Shown here: positions 46,201 to 54,710 of the stretch, one piece after another
How the letters are laid out: each line of letters starts with the position of its first letter
Numbering within the stretch: position 1 is the stretch's first letter
Assembly (NCBI GenBank): GCA_039820405.1
Contig: JBCBQC010000009.1
Span: forward strand, 45,258 to 109,257
From: CALLVY01 sp937899855
GTDB taxonomy: Bacteria > Bacteroidota > Bacteroidia > Chitinophagales > Saprospiraceae
Length of the DNA: 64,000 nucleotides
Direction: 5' to 3'
Notes under the pieces: generated by a model
The model's database searches: none
The model's input: the letters and a program-made list of their open reading frames with translations, nothing else
What the model was told of the DNA's origin: nothing
Program-made: the position numbers and the translations under genes

Positions 46201-47227
46201 TGAAATTGAAATCGGTATAGGCGCCGTTGAGGCTTGCCGTAACGTCCATGGCACTGCGGACGTGGGATATTTTAGCGGTTACCTGGGCGAAGGCCTCCGA
46301 CGAATTGTAGGGCGTCCGGTTGGGACGGATGATCTGGATCAACGGAGGCTGGAGGGTCTGCTGGTCGGCTTCGACGATCCAACGGAAGTGCAGATTGGTG
46401 TAGTGGTGCAGGTCGTTGTTGCCGGTTGCCAGATTGTTGTCGTCCCATTTTTGGCCATCCAGGACGTCGTTGAGGGGGAAGGTCCACTTGTGGCCGATGC
46501 CCATGGAAAAGCGGGGGGTAAATTGGTAGCCCAGTTCGATTCCCAGGGCGGGCATAAAGCCGAGTCGGGGCCCATCGTCGAAGCCGTCGGCATCGGTTTC
46601 GTAGTCGCCGTCGAGGATATTGTCGCGGAGGAAGGAACGTTTGAAGGAGGTTGAGCTGCGGGGGTCGAGGTCGAGGTAATCCTGATAGTAGGGCGTTCCG
46701 GTAAAGTCGGCTTGGTCGATGTGGGTGTGGTAGAGGTCCAGGCCGATGCCTCCGAAGAGGGAGAGGTTGACCTTGGTTTTTTCGCGCAGGCGGTTGAAGT
46801 GGAAGACAGCTTCGAGGGCCAGTTCGCCCATATCGGTGCGGTGGTTGTCGTATACAAAGCCGGGGCCGCCACCGTCGGCGGTGTAGTCTAGGCCTAGGGG
46901 CCGTTGGCCGTTGAGGGCGGTATTGTTGAGCAGGCCCCGGGAGGGGGAATGGCCCAGGCCGTAGCTTTGGCTGTAGAGAAAGCGACCGCGGAGGTCAAAG
47001 CTGAGGGGCGCACCGGGCCGGTAATAGAGGTTTTTGGCCAGGGTCATCCCGACCCCCCAGCCCCGCCACTCGATGGGGACGTCGCTGCTTTGGTAGGCCA
47101 GGCCTCCGTTGAAGCCCAGCGTCCAGTAGCCAGGCTGCCGCTGATAGGTCGATTGCTGTGCCAGCAGCTCGTGGCCCAGGAGTAAGGTGAGGGAGAAAAG
47201 GGAAAAGTAAACAAATGCTTTTTTCAT
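43208..47227 (-). CDS. Outer-membrane barrel protein with eleven Ig-like repeat modules
   Basis: A 1339-residue protein: signal peptide (1-24, ending LLAQ), a small OmpA/PorP-like beta-barrel domain (about 30-290; GYWTLGFNGGLAYQSSD, LGIELGYQFTPRFSMGIGHKW), then eleven modules of about 95 residues to the C-terminus. Each module has the pattern PP-x-V-x-I-x-x-P..., A-x-I-x-x-V..., (L/V)NG..., F..., L-x-x-G-x-N-x-(I/V)..., A-x-N-x-x-G. They resemble glucodextranase-B-type or Ig-like filamin folds. Function is not known; an envelope scaffold or adhesin is plausible. No T9SS sorting domain is seen. Confidence 0.8.
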   Translation of the reverse strand: MKKAFVYFSLFSLTLLLGHELLAQQSTYQRQPGYWTLGFNGGLAYQSSDVPIEWRGWGVGMTLAKNLYYRPGAPLSFDLRGRFLYSQSYGLGHSPSRGLLNNTALNGQRPLGLDYTADGGGPGFVYDNHRTDMGELALEAVFHFNRLREKTKVNLSLFGGIGLDLYHTHIDQADFTGTPYYQDYLDLDPRSSTSFKRSFLRDNILDGDYETDADGFDDGPRLGFMPALGIELGYQFTPRFSMGIGHKWTFPLNDVLDGQKWDDNNLATGNNDLHHYTNLHFRWIVEADQQTLQPPLIQIIRPNRTPYNSSEAFAQVTAKISHVRSAMDVTASLNGAYTDFNFKKDYFSWSDRLQPGRNELVITATNSAGQDQKSVILIYEETIIDTPPPPPDTDLRPRVTISNPAQRNTTSNRPNFDLRAEIDHVDRKGDLSLRLNGQEIYDFDYRPNRGSGTLQAKLNLVKGRNYVQITARTSGGTAEDDAIIMYERSREEVNRPRVRITRPSNDPLRTDTRRQVIEARIEGVRNERQITFRFNGRDQNNFTFNGKILRAEVYLNPGTNDVLVEASNTAGRSSDSRQLILRDNTPPPAGPSVTFLRPNQPSSSSSQANYNIRARIRNVSRASDIRFYLNGQRQQNFSFRDEILEQRITLREGSNNVTIEASNRVGNAQESVTIRYTKVVINPVTPPQVDITQPTASSTRNGRVALEARIKHVDRKDQITLTLNGRVNDNFSYNPSSDLLQANLNLSLGNNEIVIKAVNDDGSDTDRHSIRFDSPKRPPQVTITRPSSSTSSSATVSLEAKILYVERQSDIRITLNGRSFTRFNYDARSNIVTANLSLQEGSNTIVVRGINADGSDEDQHTIRYTRVRNPPQVVITRPTSSTSREPTIALQADIRNISSGREASLTLNGKAISSFDYNASTRLLRASLKLRAGKNTIVVKAQNADGSDQDSKVITYQPPVATPPTVSISQPTNGSTLTTNSTPVKAQIKNIKNRSNVRFFVNGREMSKFNFSGTSFSATASLRQGENLLRLTASNNDGSDEDQVKVYYRPPVATPPTVSISQPTNKSTVKSSSTAVKAQVKNVKRKSDIQLFVNGKRQDNFSFSGSTLTATTNLRKGENTIRVVASNADGSDEDRATVYSQPPVVSMAKPEVVYLYPQAPGSTVAKARIRVKARIRNVERKEQITFKLNGVAVKNFEFDSSNNRLTSGVNLKKGENQLEITAQNDAGSKTARTTIKYVPGDLGGNEVEPTVRILNVSEPTLDPFEPNRGSSLIEAQTTGISSKNQVTVTVNGQAFTGFTFNPSNKRITASISLQRGANTVVIRVKNSAGSAEVSRTIQF
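43211..46348 (-). repeat. Eleven tandem Ig-like module repeats
   Basis: Coding repeat of about 285 nt per unit within the gene at 43208-47227. Modules 8 and 9 share TPPTVSISQPTN at their start and are the most alike (minus-strand residues around 980-1160), suggesting the most recent duplication there. Confidence 0.75.
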
Positions 47228-47303
47228 GAGCGCGGGATTTAATCTATTTCACGGATTTTTGGAGGCTTTGATACCATTAAAGTAGCTTTTTTTTTACAAG
47301 GGT

Positions 47304-47350
47304 GGCTCGGGCCAGCGGAGGGCTTGTTAAGGCAAGCCCGTCTACGAGCC
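47304..47350. other. Nested inverted repeats (possible structured RNA or attenuator)
   Basis: GGCTCG (47304-47309) pairs with CGAGCC (47345-47350), enclosing a perfect 7-bp hairpin GGGCTTG (47320-47326)/CAAGCCC (47333-47339). It is in the 539-nt spacer 47228-47766 between divergent genes. No T-run follows on either strand. The rest of the spacer holds a promoter for fadH and no gene I can support. Confidence 0.3.
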
Positions 47351-47674
47351 CGTGGCGTTTTGCGGTGGGATGAAGATGGGGGTGATGTTTAAGTATTTGA
47401 TAGTCAGTAATTTGTGGATGAATGGCCAAGGCCGAGGCCCAAGGGCGGCGGCGGGGCGGGATACTCATAAGTGTTAATTTTCCCATGGGAAGGGGCTGGC
47501 TTTAACAGAAATTTAGGGGAGCTTCACACTATTTTAATGTCGTGTCCCGCGCCCGTTGCGGCCCCATTCGCAGCCCGTGGCAAACGGCGGCCCGGCCCAA
47601 AGGCGATCGGAAATACCACGCCATTATTTCGCCAAAAGCCCTTGGGGGCACACTTTATTCCCCAAATCGCCGGC

Positions 47675-47703
47675 TTGAGCATTACTTTGTTGGGCTAAAT
47701 TTG
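47675..47703 (+). promoter_or_regulatory. Candidate promoter for fadH
   Basis: TTG (47675-47677), 18 nt, then TAAATTTG (47696-47703), a full TAnnTTTG match, 63 nt before the ATG at 47767. Confidence 0.45.
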
Positions 47704-47766
47704 ACCCCCTCCTTAAATCTTCTTATTATTGAGCCAGCGAATTTCCGCTGCGCACTTTTTTCTACT

Positions 47767-49794
47767 ATGTCTCAACTCTATCCACACCTCTTCCAACCAC
47801 TCGATTTGGGCTTTACCCAGTTGAAGAACCGCTTTTTAATGGGCTCGATGCACACCGGGCTCGAAGAAACCAAAAATGGCTTTGAAAAAATGGCCACCTA
47901 CTTTGGCGAGCGCGCCCGTGGGGAGGTGGGCTTGATCGTGACCGGTGGGATCGCCCCCAATCGGGCGGGCTGGGTCGGTCCGTTTTCGGCCAAGATGACC
48001 ACCAGCGGAGAGGCGCGGAAGCACCGCCTGATTACGGAGCGCGTCCACGCGGAAGGCGGCAAAATCTGTATGCAAATCCTGCACGCGGGCCGCTACGGCT
48101 ACCATCCACTCGCCGTGGCGCCCTCCGCGCTCAAATCCCCCATTTCACCCTTCAAACCCTGGAAACTGACCGGCCGTGGCGTCCGCAATACGATCAAGGA
48201 CTTTGCCCGGAGCGCCACCCTGGCTCGCGAGGCGGGCTACGACGGCGTAGAGGTGATGGGCTCGGAAGGCTACCTGATCAACCAGTTTATCGTCTCCAAG
48301 ACCAATAAACGCACCGACGAGTGGGGCGGCAGCTACGACAATCGCATCCGCTTTCCCGTCGAAATCGTGAAGCGCATTCGCGAAGCGGTGGGGCCGGATT
48401 TTATCATCATCTACCGCCTGTCGATGCTCGATCTGGTTCACGACGGCAGCACCTGGGAGGAAGTGGAGTTGCTGGCCCAACGCATCGAAGCGGCCGGTGC
48501 CACCATCATCAATACCGGGATTGGCTGGCACGAAGCCCGCGTTCCCACCATCGCCACCATGGTACCCCGGGGTGGTTTTAGCTGGGTGACCCAGCGCCTC
48601 AAGGGCAAGGTCGGCATCCCCCTCATCACCACCAACCGCATCAATACCCCCGAAGTGGCCGAGCGCATCCTCGCCGCCGAACACGCCGATATGATTTCCA
48701 TGGCTCGCCCCTTCCTCGCCGACGAGGACTTTGTGATCAAAGCCCGCCAGGGCCGCGCCGACGAGATCAATACCTGCATCGGTTGTAATCAGGCCTGTTT
48801 GGACCACGTCTTTGAAAAGAAAACCGCCTCCTGTCTGGTCAATCCCCGGGCCTGTCACGAGACGGAGCTCAACTATCAGCCCGCCCAGCAAACCAAAAAG
48901 ATTGCGGTAGTCGGGGCGGGACCGGCCGGACTGGCTTGCTCGACGGTGGCCGCCCAGCGGGGCCACGAGGTACACCTCTACGACGGCAGCCACGAGATCG
49001 GAGGCCAATTCAACCTGGCCAAACGCATCCCCGGCAAGGAAGAATTTTACGAAACCCTGCGTTATTTCAACAAGCAGATCGAACTGACCGGTGTCCACCT
49101 CCACCTCAACCAACGGGTCGATGCCGACTTTCTGGCGGCGGGTGGTTTTGACGAGATCGTGCTGGCCACTGGGGTGAGCCCCCGGGAGTTGAAAATCGAG
49201 GGGATCGACCACGAAAAGGTCCTGTCCTACATCGACGTCCTACGGGGCAAGCACGAGGTGGGGCATTCGGTGGCCATCATCGGGGCGGGCGGCATCGGCT
49301 TCGACGTGGCGGAATACCTGTCGCACGAGGCGGGGGAGTCGCCCAGTGAAAACCTGGCGGCTTTTCTTCAAGAATGGGGGGTCGACCGCCAGTACCAGGA
49401 GCGCGGTGCGCTGACGGCACCCCTACCACATCCACCGACGCGGGAGATCTTCCTGCTGCAGCGTTCCAACGGTAAGGTGGGGGCCCGACTGGGCAAGACG
49501 ACGGGTTGGATTCACCGGTCCAGCTTGAAGAAGAAAAAAGTAAAAATGATTGGTTCGGTGAGCTACCAGCGGATCGACGATCGTGGCCTGCATTTGCTGA
49601 TCAAGAACCAACCCCAGCTCCTGCCGGTAGATCACGTGGTGGTCTGTGCGGGACAATTGCCCCTACGCGAGCTCCAGGCACCACTGGCGGCCCGGGGCTA
49701 CGAGGTACACCTCATCGGCGGCGCCGACGAAGCCTCCGAGTTGGATGCCAAGCGGGCCATCAGCCAGGGATCTTACCTGGCGGCGCGACTGTAG
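47767..49794 (+). CDS. fadH: NADPH-dependent 2,4-dienoyl-CoA reductase
   Basis: A 675-residue protein, nearly the length of E. coli FadH (672). The ATG at 47767 gives MSQLYPHLFQPLDLG, the standard start; the longer frame to 47542 is non-coding leader. An N-terminal old-yellow-enzyme barrel (FMN) is followed by a 4Fe-4S cluster loop (CIGCNQACLDHVF...SCLVNPRAC, near residues 336-355) and FAD/NADP domains (KIAVVGAGPAGLACS; SVAIIGAGGIGFDVAEYL). It reduces 2,4-dienoyl-CoA during beta-oxidation of unsaturated fatty acids. Confidence 0.96.
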   Translation: MSQLYPHLFQPLDLGFTQLKNRFLMGSMHTGLEETKNGFEKMATYFGERARGEVGLIVTGGIAPNRAGWVGPFSAKMTTSGEARKHRLITERVHAEGGKICMQILHAGRYGYHPLAVAPSALKSPISPFKPWKLTGRGVRNTIKDFARSATLAREAGYDGVEVMGSEGYLINQFIVSKTNKRTDEWGGSYDNRIRFPVEIVKRIREAVGPDFIIIYRLSMLDLVHDGSTWEEVELLAQRIEAAGATIINTGIGWHEARVPTIATMVPRGGFSWVTQRLKGKVGIPLITTNRINTPEVAERILAAEHADMISMARPFLADEDFVIKARQGRADEINTCIGCNQACLDHVFEKKTASCLVNPRACHETELNYQPAQQTKKIAVVGAGPAGLACSTVAAQRGHEVHLYDGSHEIGGQFNLAKRIPGKEEFYETLRYFNKQIELTGVHLHLNQRVDADFLAAGGFDEIVLATGVSPRELKIEGIDHEKVLSYIDVLRGKHEVGHSVAIIGAGGIGFDVAEYLSHEAGESPSENLAAFLQEWGVDRQYQERGALTAPLPHPPTREIFLLQRSNGKVGARLGKTTGWIHRSSLKKKKVKMIGSVSYQRIDDRGLHLLIKNQPQLLPVDHVVVCAGQLPLRELQAPLAARGYEVHLIGGADEASELDAKRAISQGSYLAARL

Positions 49795-49863
49795 AGGCCG
49801 CCTCGGGATCAAATCGCCCGTTCCCCAAAAACAAGAAGGTATAGAACCGTGTTTTCTGGCACA

Positions 49864-49895
49864 TTTGCTGCGAGAAAACACAGTACGTATATTTG
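49864..49895 (+). promoter_or_regulatory. Strong Bacteroidota-type promoter for the DUF3857 gene
   Basis: TTTG (49864-49867), exactly 20 nt, then TATATTTG (49888-49895): both elements and the spacing fit the consensus. The ATG is 30 nt downstream and preceded by an A-rich leader. Confidence 0.6.
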
Positions 49896-49924
49896 AACGT
49901 TGAAAACTTTAAAAACCAATAAAT

Positions 49925-51979
49925 ATGAAAGCTATCCGTTTTTTCTGTTTGCTGTTGTGTTTTTCCTGGGCCTTTACGTCCCTCCACGCCCAAAAAAAGA
50001 AAGTCAAATTTGGTAAGATCGCCCTTTCCGAGTTGGAGCAAAACACCTACGAAGCGGATCCCGAGGCGGAGGCCGTGGTCTTGTACGATCGCGGGCGCTC
50101 CTATTTTCGCTACGATCAAAATGACAATCGGGGCTTCGTCGTCCACTTTCAGCGTCACCAACGGATCAAGGTACTGAAGGAGGCGGGCAAAGAGTACGCC
50201 GATTTTGAGGTGTTGCTTTATCGCAGCAACAATACGGAAGAGCGAATCCGCTCCTTCAAGGCCATCACCCACTGCTTGAAGGATGGGGAGCACAAAGAGT
50301 TTTCCGTCAACCGCAACATCATCTTCAACGAGGAGGTCAACCGCAATTGGGTACGCGCCAAATTCGCCATGCCGGAAGTGCAGGTGGGCTCCATCATCGA
50401 GGTCCAGTACGAGGTCGAATCGGATTTTGCCTTTAACCTGCCCTCCTGGGATTTTCAGCACACCATCCCCTGCGTGTGGAGCGAGTACACCGTCGAGATA
50501 CCCGAGTACTTTTTCTACAACCGCGCCATGCGTGGCTACCACACGGATCGGATGACGGTCAACGAGTCCAGCAACAAAAACGAGCAGATGGTCTTCCGCG
50601 AGCGGGTGCGTACGAATAGCAACAACGTAGCAACGAGTCGGGTCGACTCCGAGACGATGACCTATCAGGTAAAGGTCGAACGCATTGTGATGGAAAACGT
50701 ACCGGCTTTTCGTCGGGAAGTCTACATGCTCAATGCCGTAGATTTTCTCACGGGCATCGACGTCGAGCTGGCGGCCACGGATTTTCCGGGTTCGGGCTAT
50801 CAGGCTTACACGACCGATTGGCGGGAATTGCGGGAGGAAATGTACGCCATCGATAACTTGGGAGGGCGTCTGCGCAAGGGGGCCTGGGCCAAGGAATTTG
50901 TGCAACCCGTCGTTTACGGTGCCGAGAGTGACGAAGCGAAGATGAAGGCGGTGTACGAGCTCGTAAGGGGCTCGATGGTTTGGAACGGCACTCGGGGGAT
51001 CACCACCGTGGATCCGCTCCGCAAATCTTTTGAAGGGGGCCAGGGCAGCGTCAGCGCCATCAACCTGACCTTGGTGGTGATGTTGGAAAAAGCCGGGCTG
51101 GAGGCCGGACCGGTTTTTCTCAGTACCCGTTCTCACGGTCGGATCAACCCGATTCACCCCAGCTTTAATGACTTTGACTACGTCGTTGCGGGGGTCAAGC
51201 TGGGGGAAGGCTACGTCCTGCTCGATGCTACCGATCGGGTGGTCCCTCCGGGAACCCTTCCGGTTCGCTGTCTGAACGGGCAGGGCCGCTGGATGAGTTC
51301 GACGGTCAATCAGTGGGTGGAGCTCAACCCTGGTAAGGGAATGGACAATACCGAACAGCTCAATCTGACCTTTACGGAGGATTTGGATTTGGAGGGAACC
51401 TATCAGTGTATGAGCAAGGGCTACGCTGCCGTCTCCGCTCGAAAAGCGATTCTGGCGGAGGACAGCGAAGAGGCGTATGGCGAGGAGTGGGCCAGTGTCA
51501 TCGAGGGAATGGAGCTGACGGGGCAGGAGATTACCAACCTCAAGAAATTCAACAAGCCGCTGCGGCAGAAGCTCGAATTTTTGCTGGAGGGTCAGGTGGA
51601 GGAAGGCGGTGATTTGATCTACTTCAATCCGCTGTTGTTCCTACAGCGGGAGGAGAACCCCTTCAAGGCGGAGGAGCGCGTGTACCCGGTGTCTTTTCCC
51701 TACCCGACGAGTTCCCGAAAAATCGTCAAGGTCCAATTGCCCGAGGGCTATACGCTCGATGAGGTTCCCGAACCCTTCGCCATGGCCCTGCCCGACGGCG
51801 GGGGCAGCTTTACCTACGACGTCAAGCTGGTAAACCCGACGACCCTGCTGGTATCCTGCAATTTTAAGCTCAGTCAATTGCAGTTTTTGTCGGAGGAGTA
51901 CCCGATCATCAAGGAATTTTACGATCAAGTTATTTTGAAGGAGGCCACCCAACTGGTACTCCGACCCACTCGCCCCTAG
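49925..51979 (+). CDS. DUF3857 / transglutaminase-like secreted protein
   Basis: A 684-residue protein with a signal peptide (to about 23, ending LHAQ), an N-terminal DUF3857 beta domain (about 50-250) and a transglutaminase-like core (about 330-450). Where an active enzyme has Cys the sequence reads GSVSAINLTLVVML (374 on), so the nucleophile is replaced by Ser; VLLDAT (432-437) remains. Bacteroidota members with this loop are probably non-catalytic peptide-binding proteins. The last about 200 residues are DUF3858-like strands. Role unknown, exported to the periplasm. Confidence 0.85.
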   Translation: MKAIRFFCLLLCFSWAFTSLHAQKKKVKFGKIALSELEQNTYEADPEAEAVVLYDRGRSYFRYDQNDNRGFVVHFQRHQRIKVLKEAGKEYADFEVLLYRSNNTEERIRSFKAITHCLKDGEHKEFSVNRNIIFNEEVNRNWVRAKFAMPEVQVGSIIEVQYEVESDFAFNLPSWDFQHTIPCVWSEYTVEIPEYFFYNRAMRGYHTDRMTVNESSNKNEQMVFRERVRTNSNNVATSRVDSETMTYQVKVERIVMENVPAFRREVYMLNAVDFLTGIDVELAATDFPGSGYQAYTTDWRELREEMYAIDNLGGRLRKGAWAKEFVQPVVYGAESDEAKMKAVYELVRGSMVWNGTRGITTVDPLRKSFEGGQGSVSAINLTLVVMLEKAGLEAGPVFLSTRSHGRINPIHPSFNDFDYVVAGVKLGEGYVLLDATDRVVPPGTLPVRCLNGQGRWMSSTVNQWVELNPGKGMDNTEQLNLTFTEDLDLEGTYQCMSKGYAAVSARKAILAEDSEEAYGEEWASVIEGMELTGQEITNLKKFNKPLRQKLEFLLEGQVEEGGDLIYFNPLLFLQREENPFKAEERVYPVSFPYPTSSRKIVKVQLPEGYTLDEVPEPFAMALPDGGGSFTYDVKLVNPTTLLVSCNFKLSQLQFLSEEYPIIKEFYDQVILKEATQLVLRPTRP

Positions 51980-52845
51980 CGGGCCCGTTTCCAACGGCGG
52001 TGCGACCAGAGCCAGCTGGCGGGTTGTCGCCGAATGCTGGCCACCAGGGCGTCGCGGTAGCGCGCCGTGATGGCCCCTTCGGGCAGTTGTTGGGGGGCTT
52101 CGGCGAGGAGGTGGAAGTCGATCTCGTAGTCGCCCGGTCCCCGGCGGTGGATGTCGAAATAGTAGACGGGGTAGTTGCTGCGTCGGGCGATTTTGTCGAT
52201 GCCGTTGAGGAAGGGCGTTTCGCGGCCGAAGAAGTCGAGCCAGTGGGCGGCTTCGAGGTTGGAGGGGGATTGGTCGGCGATGAGGACGAAGAGGCTGGCC
52301 CGGTGGCGGTGTTGGACGAGGGCGCGGCCGGTTTGGGCCATGGGGGCCAGCTGGAGCCCCCAGCGGCAGCGGCAGCGCCGCAGGTAAGCTTCGATGTAGG
52401 GGTTTTTGAGGGGTTTGTAGATGCCGATCACCGGTGCTTTGACCCAGAGGGAGAAGGAGAGGCTGCCCCATTCCCAGTTGCCAAAGTGCCCGCCGGCTAC
52501 GATGGCGGATTGTCCGTTGTGAAAGAGGGGATCAAAGATTTCGGCATTGCGGAAGCGGTAGCGACGGCGCAGTTCGTCGGCGCTCATGGTCCAGCCTTTG
52601 ACGGTTTCGAGGAGGACGTAGCAAAATTGGTGGTAAAAGGTGCGGGCGAGGTCTTGGCGTTGGGGAGGGGAGAGGTTGGGAAAGGCTTGGGTGAGGTTGC
52701 GATCGACGACCCGACGGCGGTAGCGCAGGAGGTGGAAGAGCAGCAGGAATAGGGGGCTGGCGACCAAGCAGAGCAGCGAGAAGGGGAGGAGGGCCAGGAG
52801 GCCGACCAGGGATCGGAAAAGGAAGTATTCTATTCTTGGCATCAT
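51976..52845 (-). CDS. LpxL/HtrB-like lysophospholipid or lipid A acyltransferase
   Basis: A 289-residue membrane-associated acyltransferase. One N-terminal transmembrane helix (FLFRSLVGLLALLPFSLLCLV), then the catalytic HxxxxE/D block AGGHFGNWEW and a DQSPSNLEAAHWLDFFGRETPF block typical of the LpxL/LpxM/HtrB family. It would add a secondary acyl chain to lipid A or make ornithine or related lipids. Start ATG 52845 (52842 is also possible). Its 3' end overlaps the DUF3857 gene by 4 bp (convergent). Confidence 0.9.
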   Translation of the reverse strand: MMPRIEYFLFRSLVGLLALLPFSLLCLVASPLFLLLFHLLRYRRRVVDRNLTQAFPNLSPPQRQDLARTFYHQFCYVLLETVKGWTMSADELRRRYRFRNAEIFDPLFHNGQSAIVAGGHFGNWEWGSLSFSLWVKAPVIGIYKPLKNPYIEAYLRRCRCRWGLQLAPMAQTGRALVQHRHRASLFVLIADQSPSNLEAAHWLDFFGRETPFLNGIDKIARRSNYPVYYFDIHRRGPGDYEIDFHLLAEAPQQLPEGAITARYRDALVASIRRQPASWLWSHRRWKRAR

Positions 52846-52865
52846 GGCAATTGGCGGCAATGGCG

Positions 52866-52873
52866 CAAAAATA
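52866..52873 (-). promoter_or_regulatory. Candidate -7 element for the acyltransferase
   Basis: The minus strand reads TATTTTTG, fitting TAnnTTTG, 20 nt before the start. Confidence 0.35.
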
Positions 52874-52906
52874 GGTTTTTGTGGGGGCTCCTGGTCGATT
52901 TTTTGC

Positions 52907-52914
52907 TATATTTG
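52907..52914 (+). promoter_or_regulatory. Candidate -7 element for the response regulator
   Basis: TATATTTG, a perfect match, on the plus strand in the divergent spacer. The start codon is about 315 nt away, so a long leader would result. Confidence 0.35.
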
Positions 52915-53229
52915 CCTTCCCACTGGTGTGAAAGCTATCGAGATCGCTACTCCATTATCCCGTACTGTTCGCTCGCCCGCTCCCCTAGTAGAGACGTTGG
53001 CGTTGCACCCATTCCCGTTTTGGAAGCTCCAAACGGAACAAATACAACACTTCCCGATAGAAGATCACCCGGAAAGTAGAAACCGCAATAAATAGATATG
53101 GCATCGGTTTTGCAGGGCTTTAGATACTTGCTTTCCCTAATATGAGTCCTGGGGAGGCCCACGGGCCCTCCACAATGGGAAAAAATGCCTACGAAGTCGT
53201 CCGACTACGACCAAAAACCTACTGAAATT

Positions 53230-53913
53230 ATGCAGACTGTTCAGACCGTAAAAACTGTCATTGCTGACGATCACCACTTGTTTATCACGGGTTTGCGTTC
53301 CATCCTGCAGACCGCCGAGCATTTCGACTTCGAAATCATGGAGGTGGCGCACACGGGAGAGGAGTTGCTCGGAAAGTTAAAGCGAATGGATCCCGAGCTC
53401 TTGATCCTCGACCTGAACATGCCCGAGCGCGACGGTTTGGACGTGCTGACCGCCATCCGCAGTCAAAACAAAGCCCTCAAAATCCTGGCCCTTACCATGT
53501 ACGACGACTCGAAAATCGTGAAGTCCGCCTTTAAGTCGGGCGTGGATGGCTACGTTCTCAAAAGTGCGGCGAAAGACGAACTGCTCGAAGCCATTTACGA
53601 CGTCATGGCGGGCAATACCCACCTGGGCAACGGCGTCCGGCTCAACGAAGTGATGGCCACCATGCGGGGCAAAACGATCAAGCCCAAAAGCTCCCCCTTC
53701 GAAGACCGCTTCATCAAAAAATACAACCTCACCAAACGCGAAATCGAAATCCTACGGCTCATCACCCAGGCCCTGAGCAACAAGGAAATCGCCAAGGAAC
53801 TCTTCATCAGCGATCAAACCGTGAGCGTACACCGCAAAAATATCATGCGCAAACTCGGCGTCAGCAACACGGCGGGGCTCATCAAAATCGCCTACGACAA
53901 CAGTTTGATCTGA
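53230..53913 (+). CDS. NarL/FixJ family response regulator
   Basis: A 227-residue response regulator (an in-frame ATG at 53185 would add 15 residues). Receiver domain with acidic pair Asp13-Asp14 (VIADDHHLF), phospho-acceptor Asp61 (LLILDLNMP) and Lys in GYVLKSAAKDE; C-terminal LuxR-type helix-turn-helix (LTKREIEILRLITQALSNKE, SVHRKNIMRKLGV). No sensor histidine kinase is adjacent, so it is an orphan regulator. Confidence 0.93.
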   Translation: MQTVQTVKTVIADDHHLFITGLRSILQTAEHFDFEIMEVAHTGEELLGKLKRMDPELLILDLNMPERDGLDVLTAIRSQNKALKILALTMYDDSKIVKSAFKSGVDGYVLKSAAKDELLEAIYDVMAGNTHLGNGVRLNEVMATMRGKTIKPKSSPFEDRFIKKYNLTKREIEILRLITQALSNKEIAKELFISDQTVSVHRKNIMRKLGVSNTAGLIKIAYDNSLI

Positions 53914-54710
53914 TCTCCCTCCTCCCCACACCGCTCCGGAGCGCTTGCTCTGGCTCCGACTGCGACTTCCAGTGACTTCCTGTGACAGGCAAAGGAAGGA
54001 ATCGGGGAAGCCTCTTTTCGCATTCTCTTTCAGTTCGTAATGAATTTTAGTGACAAATATTCTTTTTTTAGCTATTGCTAAAATACCGCTTAGGGGGTAG
54101 AAATGCCACGACTAAACCTTTTATCTTTGTCTCAGATAAATACGGAGGCGTACTAAACGAAGTGTGCCCCGGGGCAACCAACCGAACGTATCAATTTTAC
54201 AATTACCAAACCATCTTGCCCCGTTTATCGAGAACATCCCATGAACTGAAATATCCGCTCCCACAAAGCTTTACCCTTTCTTCACGAAGCTTTTCTCCTG
54301 ATTGCAAACGAGGTTATTTCAGCGTTAATACGGATGATGAAACTGATCAAACCAGGCTTCGCCGTGGTCAGCCATTGTCATGCCGCTACCAGACCTGATG
54401 AGAACGATTAAGCCGTCCAGTGTGGCCCTTGCCACTCGTGGTTGGATGAATTTGACCCTTAGGAATCGAAACGTATAGAACCTTTTTACAAATTATAATC
54501 TCATGAGAAAAGTCTACTTTTTCTCTCCCATTTTCGAAGCTTTGTCGGGCGTCTGTGCACGTCTGACCAAGCCCTTCCTCCCACACTCGTACTCGTCGAT
54601 TGTTGCTCCCCGAATACTGATTCACCGTCGAATGCCCCGGGGATTCGATCCGAAGAATTTGTTCCACTAACGTCTCATTAAAGCTTGCCAATACTAAAAT
54701 TCAACGATCA
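53914..54710. other. 797-nt spacer of lower coding character
   Basis: Between the response regulator and the cohesin protein gene. Short frames exist (54075-54398 plus; 54386-54691 minus) but neither has normal codon use, homology or signal features. A TAnnTTTG match (TATCTTTG, 54122-54129) overlaps a small hairpin (TTATCT...AGATAA) and could promote the downstream gene with a leader of about 570 nt. Confidence 0.5.

Noticed and set aside
54075..54398. Open frame of 107 codons in the long spacer
   Set aside because: No start context, no recognisable domain, unusual composition, and it overlaps another frame on the opposite strand with equal lack of support.
54386..54691. Open frame of 101 codons, minus strand
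   Set aside because: Same reasons; considered as a decayed transposase but no transposase motif or terminal repeats were seen.
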